Made by a program: the position numbers and the translations under genes
The notes under the pieces: generated by a model
Told to the model about the DNA's origin: nothing
Databases searched by the model: none
What the model saw: the letters and a program-made list of their open reading frames with translations, nothing else
Part shown: positions 23,357 through 32,845 of the stretch, one piece after another
Layout: the number at the start of each line of letters is the position of its first letter
Position numbering within the stretch: the first letter of the stretch is position 1
NCBI GenBank assembly: GCA_023481165.1
Contig: JAMCWO010000150.1
Span: forward strand, 1 to 64,000
Direction of reading: 5' to 3'
DNA: 64,000 nt
DNA from: Planctomycetota bacterium
Lineage (GTDB): Bacteria; Planctomycetota; Phycisphaerae; Sedimentisphaerales; Anaerobacaceae

Positions 23357-24913
23357 ATGAAAAACATCTTTCGCACGGCCCTGATTCTGCTTTTGTGTTT
23401 GTCGGCACGGAGTTGGTGGGCCGCCGCGACGGAACCGAATGTGCCGCAGGCGCCGCGCGTAACCCGCCAGGCCAAGGCGGTCATCATTCCCTGCCAGGGC
23501 CTGATCGACGATTCGCTGTTTTACTCCATCAAGCGGCGCACGGAAACCGCGCTGCGGGGCGGGGCCAACTACCTCATTTACGAAATCAGCACGTATGGCG
23601 GCCTGGTCGATGCGGCCGATTCCATTGCGAAATACCTGATCCAGCAGGTCGCCCCCCGCGGGCACACGGTGGCCTATGTTGCGACGGAGGCCATCTCCGC
23701 CGGGGCCCTGATCAGCGTCTCCTGTCGGGATATCATCATGCAGGAGAACACCACGATCGGCGATGCGGCGCCGATCACGATGGGCGGCAAGCTGGAGGGT
23801 GTCGAGCGGGAGAAGGCCGAGAGCTTCATGCGGGCAGCCTTCCAGCGGGCGGCGGAGGCCAATGGTTATCCGCCGCTGTTGCTCAAAGCCATGGTGACGG
23901 CGCAGATCGAGGTCTTTCGCGTGCGGAACCTCCAGACCGGACAGTACGAACTCTTCGAGGGCGACCGCCTGCCCAAGGATCCGAACGTCTACGATGTGAA
24001 GGGGGCCGAGGAGATCGACGGTAAGGAGGAACTGCTGACCTTGACAGCCCCCAAGGCCCTGGAATACGGCATCGCGCGGGCGGTGGTCATGGACCGCGCG
24101 GGGGCGCTGGCCTTTCTGGCGAAGCGCGATGGCGTGACATTTGGGCCCCAACCGCAGGTGCTCGAACCGACTTGGTCGGAGCGGATGGTCAGTTGGGTCA
24201 ACTCGCCCGGCGTGATGGCGGTCCTGGTCATGCTGGCGCTGCTGGGAGTCTACGTCGAGTTCAGCACGCCGGGATTCGGCCTGGCCGGCATCGTGGCCTT
24301 GATCTGCTTCGCGACTATCGTGGGCAGCAAGTACCTGGTCGGCATGGCCAATTGGGTGGAGGTCCTCCTGCTGCTGGTCGGAATCCTGCTGCTGTTGGTG
24401 GAGATCTTCGTGCTGCCCGGGTTTGGGATCGCGGGAATCGTGGGAATCACGGGCATCCTGCTGGGGCTGTTCGGGATGCTGGTCCGCAACGCACCGGATG
24501 AATTGCCTTGGCCCCAGACGACGGGAGATTGGCAATCGCTGTCGTCCGGCGCTATCTCGCTGGCCGTGGGATTCACAGGTTTCATCGTTCTGGCCTGGAT
24601 GGCATCGCGGTATCTCCCCAAGCTGCGCTTCATGAGCGGGCTGGTCCTGGCGCCGAATCCGGCCCCGTCCGGTGGCGGCACGCCGATCAGCATGACAACC
24701 CCGCCGGAGAGTATCGCGCCCGGAGTAAGGGTCGGCGCCATCGGCGAAGTGGCTTCCAAGCTCCGCCCGGCCGGCAAAGCTCGCTTCGGCGATGCCCTGG
24801 TGGATGTGGTCGCCACGGGCGAATTTCTTGACAAGGGCGCGCGAATCGAGATAATCGCGATAAACGGTAGCCGCGTCGTCGTCAAAAGGGCCGCAGAGGG
24901 CGGGGCGGCCTAA
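23357..24913 (+). CDS. NfeD/ClpP-type membrane serine protease (long NfeD)
   Basis: ClpP-like EAISAGALISVSCRDIIMQENTTIGDAAPI; C-terminal NfeD OB domain GAIGEVASKLRPAGKARFGD. Confidence 0.9.
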   Translation: MKNIFRTALILLLCLSARSWWAAATEPNVPQAPRVTRQAKAVIIPCQGLIDDSLFYSIKRRTETALRGGANYLIYEISTYGGLVDAADSIAKYLIQQVAPRGHTVAYVATEAISAGALISVSCRDIIMQENTTIGDAAPITMGGKLEGVEREKAESFMRAAFQRAAEANGYPPLLLKAMVTAQIEVFRVRNLQTGQYELFEGDRLPKDPNVYDVKGAEEIDGKEELLTLTAPKALEYGIARAVVMDRAGALAFLAKRDGVTFGPQPQVLEPTWSERMVSWVNSPGVMAVLVMLALLGVYVEFSTPGFGLAGIVALICFATIVGSKYLVGMANWVEVLLLLVGILLLLVEIFVLPGFGIAGIVGITGILLGLFGMLVRNAPDELPWPQTTGDWQSLSSGAISLAVGFTGFIVLAWMASRYLPKLRFMSGLVLAPNPAPSGGGTPISMTTPPESIAPGVRVGAIGEVASKLRPAGKARFGDALVDVVATGEFLDKGARIEIIAINGSRVVVKRAAEGGAA

Positions 24914-24951
24914 CGGTTGGATGGCGTTGCCAAGGGTACAAGGAAGCACCT

Positions 24952-25446
24952 GTGGATTGGTGGTTGTTACTTGCCGTTTTCCTCTACGCAATTTGCGCGG
25001 CGTTGATCGCGGCGGAGGTGTTCATTCCGAGTGGAGGTCTGTTGGGCCTTGGGGCCGTAGCGTCCCTGTTGGCGGGCGTGGTGATCTTCTTTCACCACAG
25101 TGCCTTGGCGGGATGGATCGGGGTGGTCGTGGGTCTGGTTATGGTGCCATCCCTGCTGGTGGCAGCCTACAAGATTCTGCCGCGGACCCGCTTTGGCAGG
25201 CAGGTGATTCTGGCACCACCGGTGCGGCAGCGAGGCGATGCCATCGCCGACACGCCGGAACTGATCAAGCTGTTGGGCCGGACGGGCCGGGTCCTCACCA
25301 CATTGCGACCCGTCGGTATGTGCGGTTTTGACGGCCAACGCGTCGAATGTGTCGCCGAAAGCGGGTTCGTGCCCAAGGGCCGGATGGTCAAGGTCATTCA
25401 CATCGAGGGAACGCAGGTGACCGTGCGGGTCACCGAAGAGGCTTAG
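24952..25446 (+). CDS. Short NfeD-like membrane protein
   Basis: AEVFIPSGGLLGLGAVASLLAGVVIFF; LGRTGRVLTTLRPVGMCGFDGQRVECVAESGFVPKGRMVKVIHIEGTQVTVR. Confidence 0.85.
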   Translation: MDWWLLLAVFLYAICAALIAAEVFIPSGGLLGLGAVASLLAGVVIFFHHSALAGWIGVVVGLVMVPSLLVAAYKILPRTRFGRQVILAPPVRQRGDAIADTPELIKLLGRTGRVLTTLRPVGMCGFDGQRVECVAESGFVPKGRMVKVIHIEGTQVTVRVTEEA

Positions 25447-25461
25447 GGAAAGGATTGAACA

Positions 25462-26472
25462 ATGTGGCAGATGGGACAGATGTTGTTGCAGCTCGGCGAG
25501 CCGGCGCTTATCGGCGTCCTGATCATCATTCTCGTCGCGATCCTGGTGGTCGCGCTGCTGATGCTGAAGTTCGCGCGGCTGTGGCTGCAGGCGTATTTCT
25601 CCCGGGCCGATGTGCGGCTCACGGAGCTGATCGGCATGTGGCTCCGCAAGGTGGACATGCGCACCATCGTGCTCAGCAAGATCACGGCCGTGCAGGCAGG
25701 CCTGCAGTTGACGACGAGAGACCTTGAAAGCCATTATCTGGCGGGGGGGCGCGTGCCCAACGTTGTGCGGGCGTTGATCGCGGCCGACCGCGCCAATATC
25801 GATCTGTCGTTCAAGACGGCCACGGCCATCGATCTGGCGGGCCGCGACATCCTCGATGCGATTCAGACGAGCGTCAATCCGAAGGTGATCGACTGCCCGG
25901 ACCCCAAAAAAGGCAAGGAGACCATCGACGCCGTGGCCCAGGACGGCATTCAGCTCAAGGCCAAGGCACGCGTGACGGTCCGGACCAACATTCAGAGGCT
26001 GGTCGGCGGCGCCACGGAAGAGACGGTGATCGCCCGCGTCGGTGAAGGCATCGTCACGACCATCGGCAGCTCCATCACCTACAAGAACGTTCTGGAGAAT
26101 CCCGACCGGATCTCCAAGGCGGTGCTGGAGAAAGGCCTGGATGCGGGTACGGCGTTCGAGATTCTCTCGATCGATATTGCCGATGTGGACGTGGGCGAGA
26201 ACGTCGGCGCCCAACTTCAGGCGGCCCAGGCGGAGGCCGATATGCGTCGGGCCAAGGCCGAGGCCGAGAAGCGTCGGGCCATGGCCGTCGCCCGCGAGCA
26301 GGAAATGCGGGCCCTCGTGGTCGAGAACGAATCGAAGGTGCCGCTGGCGATTTCCGAAGCCTTCCGATCGGGCAATCTGGGCATCATGGATTATTACCGG
26401 CTCAAGAACATCGGCGCCGACACCCAGATGCGCGAATCGATTGCGAAACCCAAGAGACCCGATGCGGCGTGA
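25462..26472 (+). CDS. floA: Flotillin-like protein FloA (UPF0365)
   Basis: [82 protein letters not shown]. Confidence 0.95.
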   Translation: MWQMGQMLLQLGEPALIGVLIIILVAILVVALLMLKFARLWLQAYFSRADVRLTELIGMWLRKVDMRTIVLSKITAVQAGLQLTTRDLESHYLAGGRVPNVVRALIAADRANIDLSFKTATAIDLAGRDILDAIQTSVNPKVIDCPDPKKGKETIDAVAQDGIQLKAKARVTVRTNIQRLVGGATEETVIARVGEGIVTTIGSSITYKNVLENPDRISKAVLEKGLDAGTAFEILSIDIADVDVGENVGAQLQAAQAEADMRRAKAEAEKRRAMAVAREQEMRALVVENESKVPLAISEAFRSGNLGIMDYYRLKNIGADTQMRESIAKPKRPDAA

Positions 26473-26499
26473 TGCCGACCTGGTGGAGACAAGCCGCTC

Positions 26500-27216
26500 A
26501 TGGGACTTCCTGCACAATTCGGCCTGCTGGCCCAGGGCGATGACTGGGCGAATATCCTGTTCGTTGCGGTCATGGCGGTCCTGTGGCTGCTGGGAGCGCT
26601 GGTCAAAACCGTGAGTAAGAAGAGCGCGCCACCGGAGCGGGCGGACCCGGAAGATGCCCTCAAGGAGCGACGCCAGCCGCGTGAGACCTGGCAAGAACGC
26701 CTGAGGCGCAAGGTCGAGGAGATGCAGCGCCGCATCGAGGAAGAGGCCGGCCTGCGGGAACCGGGTAAACCGACTCGACCGGCGCATCCGGCCCCTCCGC
26801 GCGCCCCCCAAACCCCGGGCGGTAAAATCACGATTCGTTCGGACTCAAGAGGGGAGTCCATCATGGTCTACGAGCCGGCACCATCGCCGTCCTCGACGCA
26901 GCGAGAACATCAGGCCGCTCGTCAGCGCGAGGCGCAGCAAGCCGTGGCCGCCGCCGGACAATACGCCGCCAAACAGGAATCTCCGGTTGAAATGCCAATC
27001 GCGATGAATGTCCCCACGCTTGAGCCGGTGCTGGAGGGCCTGTCCAGCGTCACGGCGCAACCGCCCAAACCACTGGAGCCTGCCGGTTTCGAGGCGACCG
27101 CCGTTATTGACTACAGCGATCCGGATGCTCTGAAGAAGGCTCTCCTTCACTACGAGATTCTCGGCAGACCCTTGGGACTGCGCGACACGCCTGACCAGAC
27201 ATCCATCTTCTGGTAG
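26500..27216 (+). CDS. Hypothetical membrane-anchored protein of the floA operon
   Basis: One N-terminal TM, long charged linker, C-terminal DALKKALLHYEILGRPLGLR. Confidence 0.7.
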   Translation: MGLPAQFGLLAQGDDWANILFVAVMAVLWLLGALVKTVSKKSAPPERADPEDALKERRQPRETWQERLRRKVEEMQRRIEEEAGLREPGKPTRPAHPAPPRAPQTPGGKITIRSDSRGESIMVYEPAPSPSSTQREHQAARQREAQQAVAAAGQYAAKQESPVEMPIAMNVPTLEPVLEGLSSVTAQPPKPLEPAGFEATAVIDYSDPDALKKALLHYEILGRPLGLRDTPDQTSIFW

Positions 27217-27295
27217 CCGTCACCAGCCGCCCCGAAGACTCTTACCAGTCCGAACGCCCTGCCGGTGCATATTATCAGACCATCAACACCGAGCC

Positions 27296-27856
27296 TCATG
27301 CGTCCCGGTCCATATTCCTGCGCACGGCTTCCAGAAAGGCATCCGGCAGGTGCGGCGAGATCACCATTTTTGCCCCATTCGTCCTCGTGATAAGCACAAG
27401 ATCCCGCCGGTTCGTGGCGCAGGCCCGGAACTCCCCCAGGCGGCGGCTGCGAAACAGGCCAAACCAACCCAGGAAGCCTGCGGAGCCAAACACCCGCCAG
27501 GCAAAGCCGATTTCCTGGCGATGCGTACGCCGCACCTCGCGGATTCCCTCGTACGGTATCATCAGCGGCGACCCCAGCCGGCCGACCACAATGGCATCCC
27601 GCCGCACGATATAGTCCCAAGGTGCAAACCGCGCAATGCCAGCAAAGATGCCGACAGACAGCAACACCCCAAGGACAGCCACCGATTGGCCTGGTTGACC
27701 TCGCGACGAGGTGTATGCAGCTCGAACCAGCAGGACCTCCGCGACCGCAACCAGCAGCAGCACTCCGAGCGTGACACACCAGACCAAGCGCGACCATCGG
27801 GCCTCAAATCGCAACGAACCAACAGACATCAACGGCTCCCTATATGAATCTTCCAA
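27296..27856 (-). CDS. Two-TM PH-like domain membrane protein
   Basis: APWDYIVRRDAIVVGRLGSPLMIPYEGIREVRRTH bacterial PH-like pattern. Confidence 0.55.
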   Translation of the reverse strand: MEDSYREPLMSVGSLRFEARWSRLVWCVTLGVLLLVAVAEVLLVRAAYTSSRGQPGQSVAVLGVLLSVGIFAGIARFAPWDYIVRRDAIVVGRLGSPLMIPYEGIREVRRTHRQEIGFAWRVFGSAGFLGWFGLFRSRRLGEFRACATNRRDLVLITRTNGAKMVISPHLPDAFLEAVRRNMDRDA

Positions 27857-28023
27857 CCAGCACTTTGGCCGCCAGTATACCGCATACCCAGCCCCAAAGG
27901 CTACGGTGCGGGCGCAAAAAACGCCCGATCCGGAACGTCCTATAAGATATGTTATGTTTCATTCGGCTGATTTGCAGGGTCGCGCCCGGAATGACCGCTT
28001 GGGCCTTTCTGCGGCGAGTACGA

Positions 28024-29655
28024 TCACGCACTGGCCATGCTGGCGTGCGCGGCAGTCTGGCAAAGGTTCTCCCACATCAAGCCCGTGGTGTCGGACAGGC
28101 CGAGATTCTGGAGGACGATGGAGATGTTCGTGGCGGGATCGAGGCCGGAGGCACACTGCCGCGCTGCGGCCGCGTTGCCGCTGCCCGCCTCGATCTCGTG
28201 CTGGAGGTTGATCAGGGAGGAGGCGAACTTGACGCGGTTGCAGTACAACAGCGCGGTTCGGTAATAGAGATCGAGCGTGGTCGCGTCGTAGTCCTGCTGC
28301 GGCATGATCAAATCGAGGGCCTCCTCTTTGTGGCCAGTCTCGAACAGGCAGACGGCCAGCTTCATGGCGGCCCGGGAAAAAGTGGGATTGATCGCCAGGG
28401 CGGCCTTGAAACGTTCGGACGCCTGCGCCAGGCGGCTGCCATTCATGTGCAATAGTCCCAGCCGGTAATGCAGGTCCGGATTGTTCGGGCACTGGGCCAA
28501 GTGGTGCTGGTGGGCCGCCAGGACGCCTTGCTCGAAGAGTTGTCCATCCGGCGGCGCCGGCAGCAGGTTGGCTTCCAGGGCGGCCTTGAGGATCAACTTG
28601 GCCGTCTCGGTGAACAGAAAGGAAGTGTTCGGCTGAATCGCGGCGGCCAGCGAAAGGGTGTTGGCCGCTTCGGGGGACCGCCCGGCCAACCTCTGGGCGG
28701 CCGCCAGGCCCATATAGGCTTCCACGATCTTATCGTTGATCTCGATGGCCCGGTTGAACTGCTGGGCGGCAAGCTGATCGGCGTGCATCTTCAGGAAACA
28801 GGTCCCCAGCTTGATCGTCGCTTCCAGGAAATCCGGGCAGATGCGCAGGGCCTCTTGGTACCGGGCAATCGCGTCGCTGATGCCTCCCATCATGGCGAGA
28901 ACGTCGGCCTGCTTGGCGATCAGATCGGCCCGCTCGGGCTCATCGGTCAGACGTACATCGATCTGGTCGAGAGCTTCCTGAAGCTGCCCGGAATAGACCA
29001 GCTCATCCAGGGAATCATCGTGTATCACGAAGTTATCCGGATGAATCAGAATGGCGGTGTTGAAGGTCTCGACCGCGATGGGATATTGGCCGGTCGCGAT
29101 ATACAGGTGGCCCAGCGTCACCAAGGTCGAGATGTCATCGGGATACTGTTCCTTCAGCGGCTCGTACTGGGCGATGACCTCATCCAGGCGTTCCTCTTTG
29201 AAATAAATTGCCCCCAGGCGCTGGGCCGGCAGTTGCAGATAACTGTTGAATTTGATGCAGTCCTGGTAAAACTCGACGGCCTGAGCCTGATGGCCGAGAC
29301 GCTCCCAACAATGGCCGAGGAGATACAGTGCCAGCGTATTGCTGGGCTGACGCAGGTAGATGGAATTCAACTCCTCCAAGGCCTCCTTGAGATCGTTGTC
29401 CTGCAGCGCCAAGGCGGCGGCGGCCATCCGCCCGTCACAGCAGGACGGGTTCGCAAAGAGATACAGCCGCACCTGCTCTCTGGCCTCGGAGAATTTGCCC
29501 AGGCCCATCAGGTCGATGATATGACTCAAGCGAGGATTCTCTTGGGGCTGGTCGCCATTGGCCTGGGTCTCGCGCCGCTCGCTGAGCCAGTGCCAAATCA
29601 GCCCCGGCGTGTCGATCGTTATCGCCCTGCCCAGAATCTCCAGCAATCCACCCAT
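28024..29655 (-). CDS. TPR-repeat protein
   Basis: Many TPR units, e.g. NTLALYLLGHCWERLGHQAQAVEFYQDCIKFN. Confidence 0.85.
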   Translation of the reverse strand: MGGLLEILGRAITIDTPGLIWHWLSERRETQANGDQPQENPRLSHIIDLMGLGKFSEAREQVRLYLFANPSCCDGRMAAAALALQDNDLKEALEELNSIYLRQPSNTLALYLLGHCWERLGHQAQAVEFYQDCIKFNSYLQLPAQRLGAIYFKEERLDEVIAQYEPLKEQYPDDISTLVTLGHLYIATGQYPIAVETFNTAILIHPDNFVIHDDSLDELVYSGQLQEALDQIDVRLTDEPERADLIAKQADVLAMMGGISDAIARYQEALRICPDFLEATIKLGTCFLKMHADQLAAQQFNRAIEINDKIVEAYMGLAAAQRLAGRSPEAANTLSLAAAIQPNTSFLFTETAKLILKAALEANLLPAPPDGQLFEQGVLAAHQHHLAQCPNNPDLHYRLGLLHMNGSRLAQASERFKAALAINPTFSRAAMKLAVCLFETGHKEEALDLIMPQQDYDATTLDLYYRTALLYCNRVKFASSLINLQHEIEAGSGNAAAARQCASGLDPATNISIVLQNLGLSDTTGLMWENLCQTAAHASMASA

Positions 29656-29921
29656 CCCTCACTCCTATATCTATCCGGTCGTGTGATACCCAAAACCCGG
29701 TACTGTTGACGTATCGTCCAATTTCGCCGGGGTGTTAACTTCGGTCGCGACATCCGCGGGAGCCCCGGCGCACTTGGGCCGGTCGGGATGGCGCTTGTGT
29801 GTGCTGTAGGGTTTGTTTGGGCTGGGAAAGCGAAGTTATCGGTCGCGCCGAGGCGGGGACCGTGCGGCCAAGGCGTTAACGAAGGCGCCGGATTGCCACA
29901 CTCCCGACCGCGACGTCCGGG

Positions 29922-30452
29922 TCACTCAAGAGGCCTTGACCGCCGCTCCGCGGCGCCCGGCGGAGCGGCGGCGGCGGTTTGGGTCTGTTTCTCGACTTCG
30001 CTCAGATAGGCCATCGTGCGCTGCAGGCGGTCGGTCAGGTGCTTGAGTTTGAGCATCGTGCGAATGCGGGTCAGCAATTCGAGCTTGTTGATCGGTTTGC
30101 TGACGAAATCGTCGGTGCCGGAGTCGATGCCGCGCTCGATGTCGCCGAATTCGTTCAGGGCCGTCACCATGATGACGGGAATCGTGCTCGTGTCGGGAGC
30201 GCTCTTAAGCCGGCGACAGACCTCGAAGCCGCTCATCTTGGGCATCATGACGTCCAGGAGAATCAGATCAGGTTTCGCCGCGGCCACCAACTCGAGCGCT
30301 TCGATGCCGTCGCGGGCGGCGACCGTCTCGCACTCGATGTCCTCCAGGTAGGCCTGGACCAGCTCAAGATTCTGCTGATCGTCGTCCACGACGAGAATCG
30401 TGGGCCGTTTGTCCGCGTCCCTGTTGGGTTGATCCATTGGCGACTCCATCAT
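29922..30452 (-). CDS. Response regulator receiver-domain protein
   Basis: TILVVDDDQQNLELVQAYLEDIECE, DLILLDVMMPKMSGFEVCRRLK, VTALNEFGD, DFVSKPINKLELLTRI. Confidence 0.9.
   Translation of the reverse strand: MMESPMDQPNRDADKRPTILVVDDDQQNLELVQAYLEDIECETVAARDGIEALELVAAAKPDLILLDVMMPKMSGFEVCRRLKSAPDTSTIPVIMVTALNEFGDIERGIDSGTDDFVSKPINKLELLTRIRTMLKLKHLTDRLQRTMAYLSEVEKQTQTAAAAPPGAAERRSRPLE
29941..29970. repeat. Perfect 10-bp-arm palindrome in the 3' end of the response-regulator gene
   Basis: cgccgctccg-N10-cggagcggcg. Confidence 0.8.
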
Positions 30453-30706
30453 TCAGCATGATTTTCCAGAAAAAGACGCACTTCCGGACGCAGATAGATC
30501 GTCTCGATATCCACCAGCTTCAGAACGGCGTCGGCACACAGCGCCGCCACCTCGGCGCTGGTCGCCTCCGTATCGACGAAGAAAAGCCTCTCGCCCTTCA
30601 TGGCGGCCAGTCCGCCGCCCCGGCCGCCCAGCGGCTCGCGCCGGATCTTCACGTGCTGCGCCTCCAAGAGGGCCAGCAGCTCTTCCAGAATCCTTTGGTC
30701 ATTCAT
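30449..30706 (-). CDS. Small hypothetical protein coupled to the response regulator
   Basis: MNDQRILEELLALLEAQHVKIRREPLGGRGGGLAAMKGERLFFVDTEATSAEVAALCADAVLKL; overlaps the downstream gene. Confidence 0.6.
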   Translation of the reverse strand: MNDQRILEELLALLEAQHVKIRREPLGGRGGGLAAMKGERLFFVDTEATSAEVAALCADAVLKLVDIETIYLRPEVRLFLENHAE

Positions 30707-30728
30707 ACTTGCAAAGTAACCCGTTCCC

Positions 30729-31583
30729 GTGGATAATACCGGGGTATGGATACCCTGTGAAGGATTGTATGCAAGGAGTGGGCCGTTGGCAAGCATCATC
30801 GAAAGACGTCAGTCGTTGCATCATTGTCTCGCCCAGAAAGAGGAGGAGAACCGGGCGCTGAAGTCCCAGAATCTGCAACTGCAAGCCCTCGCCAATCTCG
30901 GCTCGGCCACGTGCATGATTGCCCACGAGATCAATAACCTGCTGACGCCGCTGGCGAACTATGCGGCCTTGGCGGCGCAGAATCCCGGCGACCAGAAGCT
31001 GGCAGAGAAGGCCCTGGACAAGACCGTGCGCAACTGTCAGCGGGCCGCGAAGATCATGCAGAGCATCCTGGCGCTGGCCAACGGTCAGAAACAGCAGCGC
31101 GAGACCGTCGCCGCGAAAGCCCTGATCGAGGAAGTATTCTCGTGCTTGTGCCGGGATTTCGGTAAAGACGGCATCCGGGTCGAGATCGATGTTGCCGACG
31201 CGTTGCAGGTGAGTTGTATTCCGGTGCAGATTCAGCAGGTGTTGATGAACCTGGTGCTCAACGCCCGGGACGCGATGCTGCCGGGCGGAGGCTGCCTCCG
31301 GGTGGCGGCGGCCGCGGATCACGAGCACATCGACCTGGTCGTCAGTGACACCGGCCGCGGCATCACGCCGGAGAATCTCAAGAACATCTTCCGCCCGTTC
31401 TTCACGACCAAAACCGGAAAGGACCGCCCCGCCGGCTCGGATTCCGGCTCGGGGGTCGGACTGGCGTTCTGCCGGCGGACCGTGGAGGCTCATGGCGGCG
31501 AGATCACGGTCCAATCGCAGCCCGGCCGGGGAAGCACCTTCACGATTCGCCTGCCGCGCGTGCCGCTGCCTGGCGTTCGATGA
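30729..31583 (+). CDS. Sensor histidine kinase (start uncertain; TTG 30786 possible)
   Basis: H-box MIAHEINNLLTPL; N/G boxes MNLVLNARDAM, VVSDTGRGITPENLKNIFRPFFTTKTG, GVGLAFCRRTVEAHGGEITVQSQPGRGSTFTIRLP. Confidence 0.9.
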   Translation: MDNTGVWIPCEGLYARSGPLASIIERRQSLHHCLAQKEEENRALKSQNLQLQALANLGSATCMIAHEINNLLTPLANYAALAAQNPGDQKLAEKALDKTVRNCQRAAKIMQSILALANGQKQQRETVAAKALIEEVFSCLCRDFGKDGIRVEIDVADALQVSCIPVQIQQVLMNLVLNARDAMLPGGGCLRVAAAADHEHIDLVVSDTGRGITPENLKNIFRPFFTTKTGKDRPAGSDSGSGVGLAFCRRTVEAHGGEITVQSQPGRGSTFTIRLPRVPLPGVR

Positions 31584-32845
31584 TCGCGCCGCTCTATCAA
31601 ACCCTGGGCAATGTCCTGTTGCTGCTCCTGCTGGTGGCATGTTCGGCGTTGTTCTCCGGATCGGAGACCGCCTTCTTCAACCTCACTCAGCGGCAGATCA
31701 AGCAGTTCGAGGCCTCCCCGGTCCGACTCCAGCGACTGACCGCTCATCTGCTGCACCGGCCGGGACACCTGCTGAACTGCCTGCTGTTCGGCAACATGAT
31801 CGTGAACGTCCTGTTCTATGCCGTCTCGAGCGTGCTGGTCTTGACCATCCGTCACGCCGGGGGGCTCGGCGCCGCGACCGTCGCGGCTTTCGCCACGTTC
31901 CTTTTCCTGGTGCTGTTCGGCGAGATTCTGCCGAAATCGCTGACGTACGCGAGCGCCCGGTCCCTGGCGGTGGCGGCGGCCTTGCCGACCTTTCTCGTCG
32001 TGCGGATTCTGGGGCCGATCACGTCGGTCTTTCGCCTCCTGTTCCTGGAGCCGGTTCTGCGGATCTTTTTCGGCTCCGCACGCCTGCCGCGGACAACCAC
32101 GCTGGCGGAGTTCCGCTCGCTCGTGGATCTGAGCCGCCGGCGCGGGCTAATCGGCGAGGATGAGAACCGGTTGCTCGGAGAGGTGGTCGAGTTGAGTCTG
32201 CTCAAGGTTCGACACGTGATGCAACCACGCGTGGACCTGATCGCGTGTGACATCGCCGAGCCTCCCGACGCGGCCCGCCGGCTCATGCAGGAACATCACT
32301 TGACGAAGATCCCCGTCTACGCGGGAAGCGTGGACAATATCGTCGGCGTGGTCGCTTTGCGGCAGTTATTCCTGAAGGCCGGCGCGCCCCTCGACCGTCT
32401 CGTGCAGCCGGTGCCATTTGTGCCGGAGCAGAAGACCGTGGAATCCCTGCTGGAGTTCTTTCGCAAGACCGAGACGGACATGGCCGTCGTGGTGGATGAA
32501 TACGGCGGCATCGCCGGCTCCGTGCGGCTGGAGGACATCGCGGAGGAGCTCTTCGGCCGGATCGAGACGCCGCCCAAGCTGGAGCCCATCAAGCTGGTGG
32601 GGCCCTTCCAATATCGGCTGGCGGGCGATCTGGCGATCCACGACTGGGCGGAAGTCCTCGGAGTTGATCTGGAAGAGACACGCGTGTCTACGATTGGCGG
32701 CCTGGTGACCGTCCTGCTGGGGAGAATCCCACGGAAAGGGGATACGGCCTATCTCGGGAATCTGAAGTTCACGGTCGAGCGGGTGCGCCGGCATCGGATC
32801 GAGACCATCATCCTGTCCCTGGAGCCTCTGGCCGGCCATGAGTAG
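31580..32845 (+). CDS. CNNM/CBS-pair/CorC-HlyC family membrane protein 1
   Basis: SALFSGSETAFFNLTQRQIKQFE; VMQPRVDLIACD; TDMAVVVDEYGGIAGSVRLEDIAEELFGRI. Confidence 0.9.
   Translation: MIAPLYQTLGNVLLLLLLVACSALFSGSETAFFNLTQRQIKQFEASPVRLQRLTAHLLHRPGHLLNCLLFGNMIVNVLFYAVSSVLVLTIRHAGGLGAATVAAFATFLFLVLFGEILPKSLTYASARSLAVAAALPTFLVVRILGPITSVFRLLFLEPVLRIFFGSARLPRTTTLAEFRSLVDLSRRRGLIGEDENRLLGEVVELSLLKVRHVMQPRVDLIACDIAEPPDAARRLMQEHHLTKIPVYAGSVDNIVGVVALRQLFLKAGAPLDRLVQPVPFVPEQKTVESLLEFFRKTETDMAVVVDEYGGIAGSVRLEDIAEELFGRIETPPKLEPIKLVGPFQYRLAGDLAIHDWAEVLGVDLEETRVSTIGGLVTVLLGRIPRKGDTAYLGNLKFTVERVRRHRIETIILSLEPLAGHE

Noticed and set aside
23132-24991. 619-aa minus-strand ORF
   Set aside because: Shadow of the NfeD protease gene.
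24967-26811. 614-aa minus-strand ORF
   Set aside because: Antisense to nfeD and floA; His/Arg/Gln-rich shadow composition.
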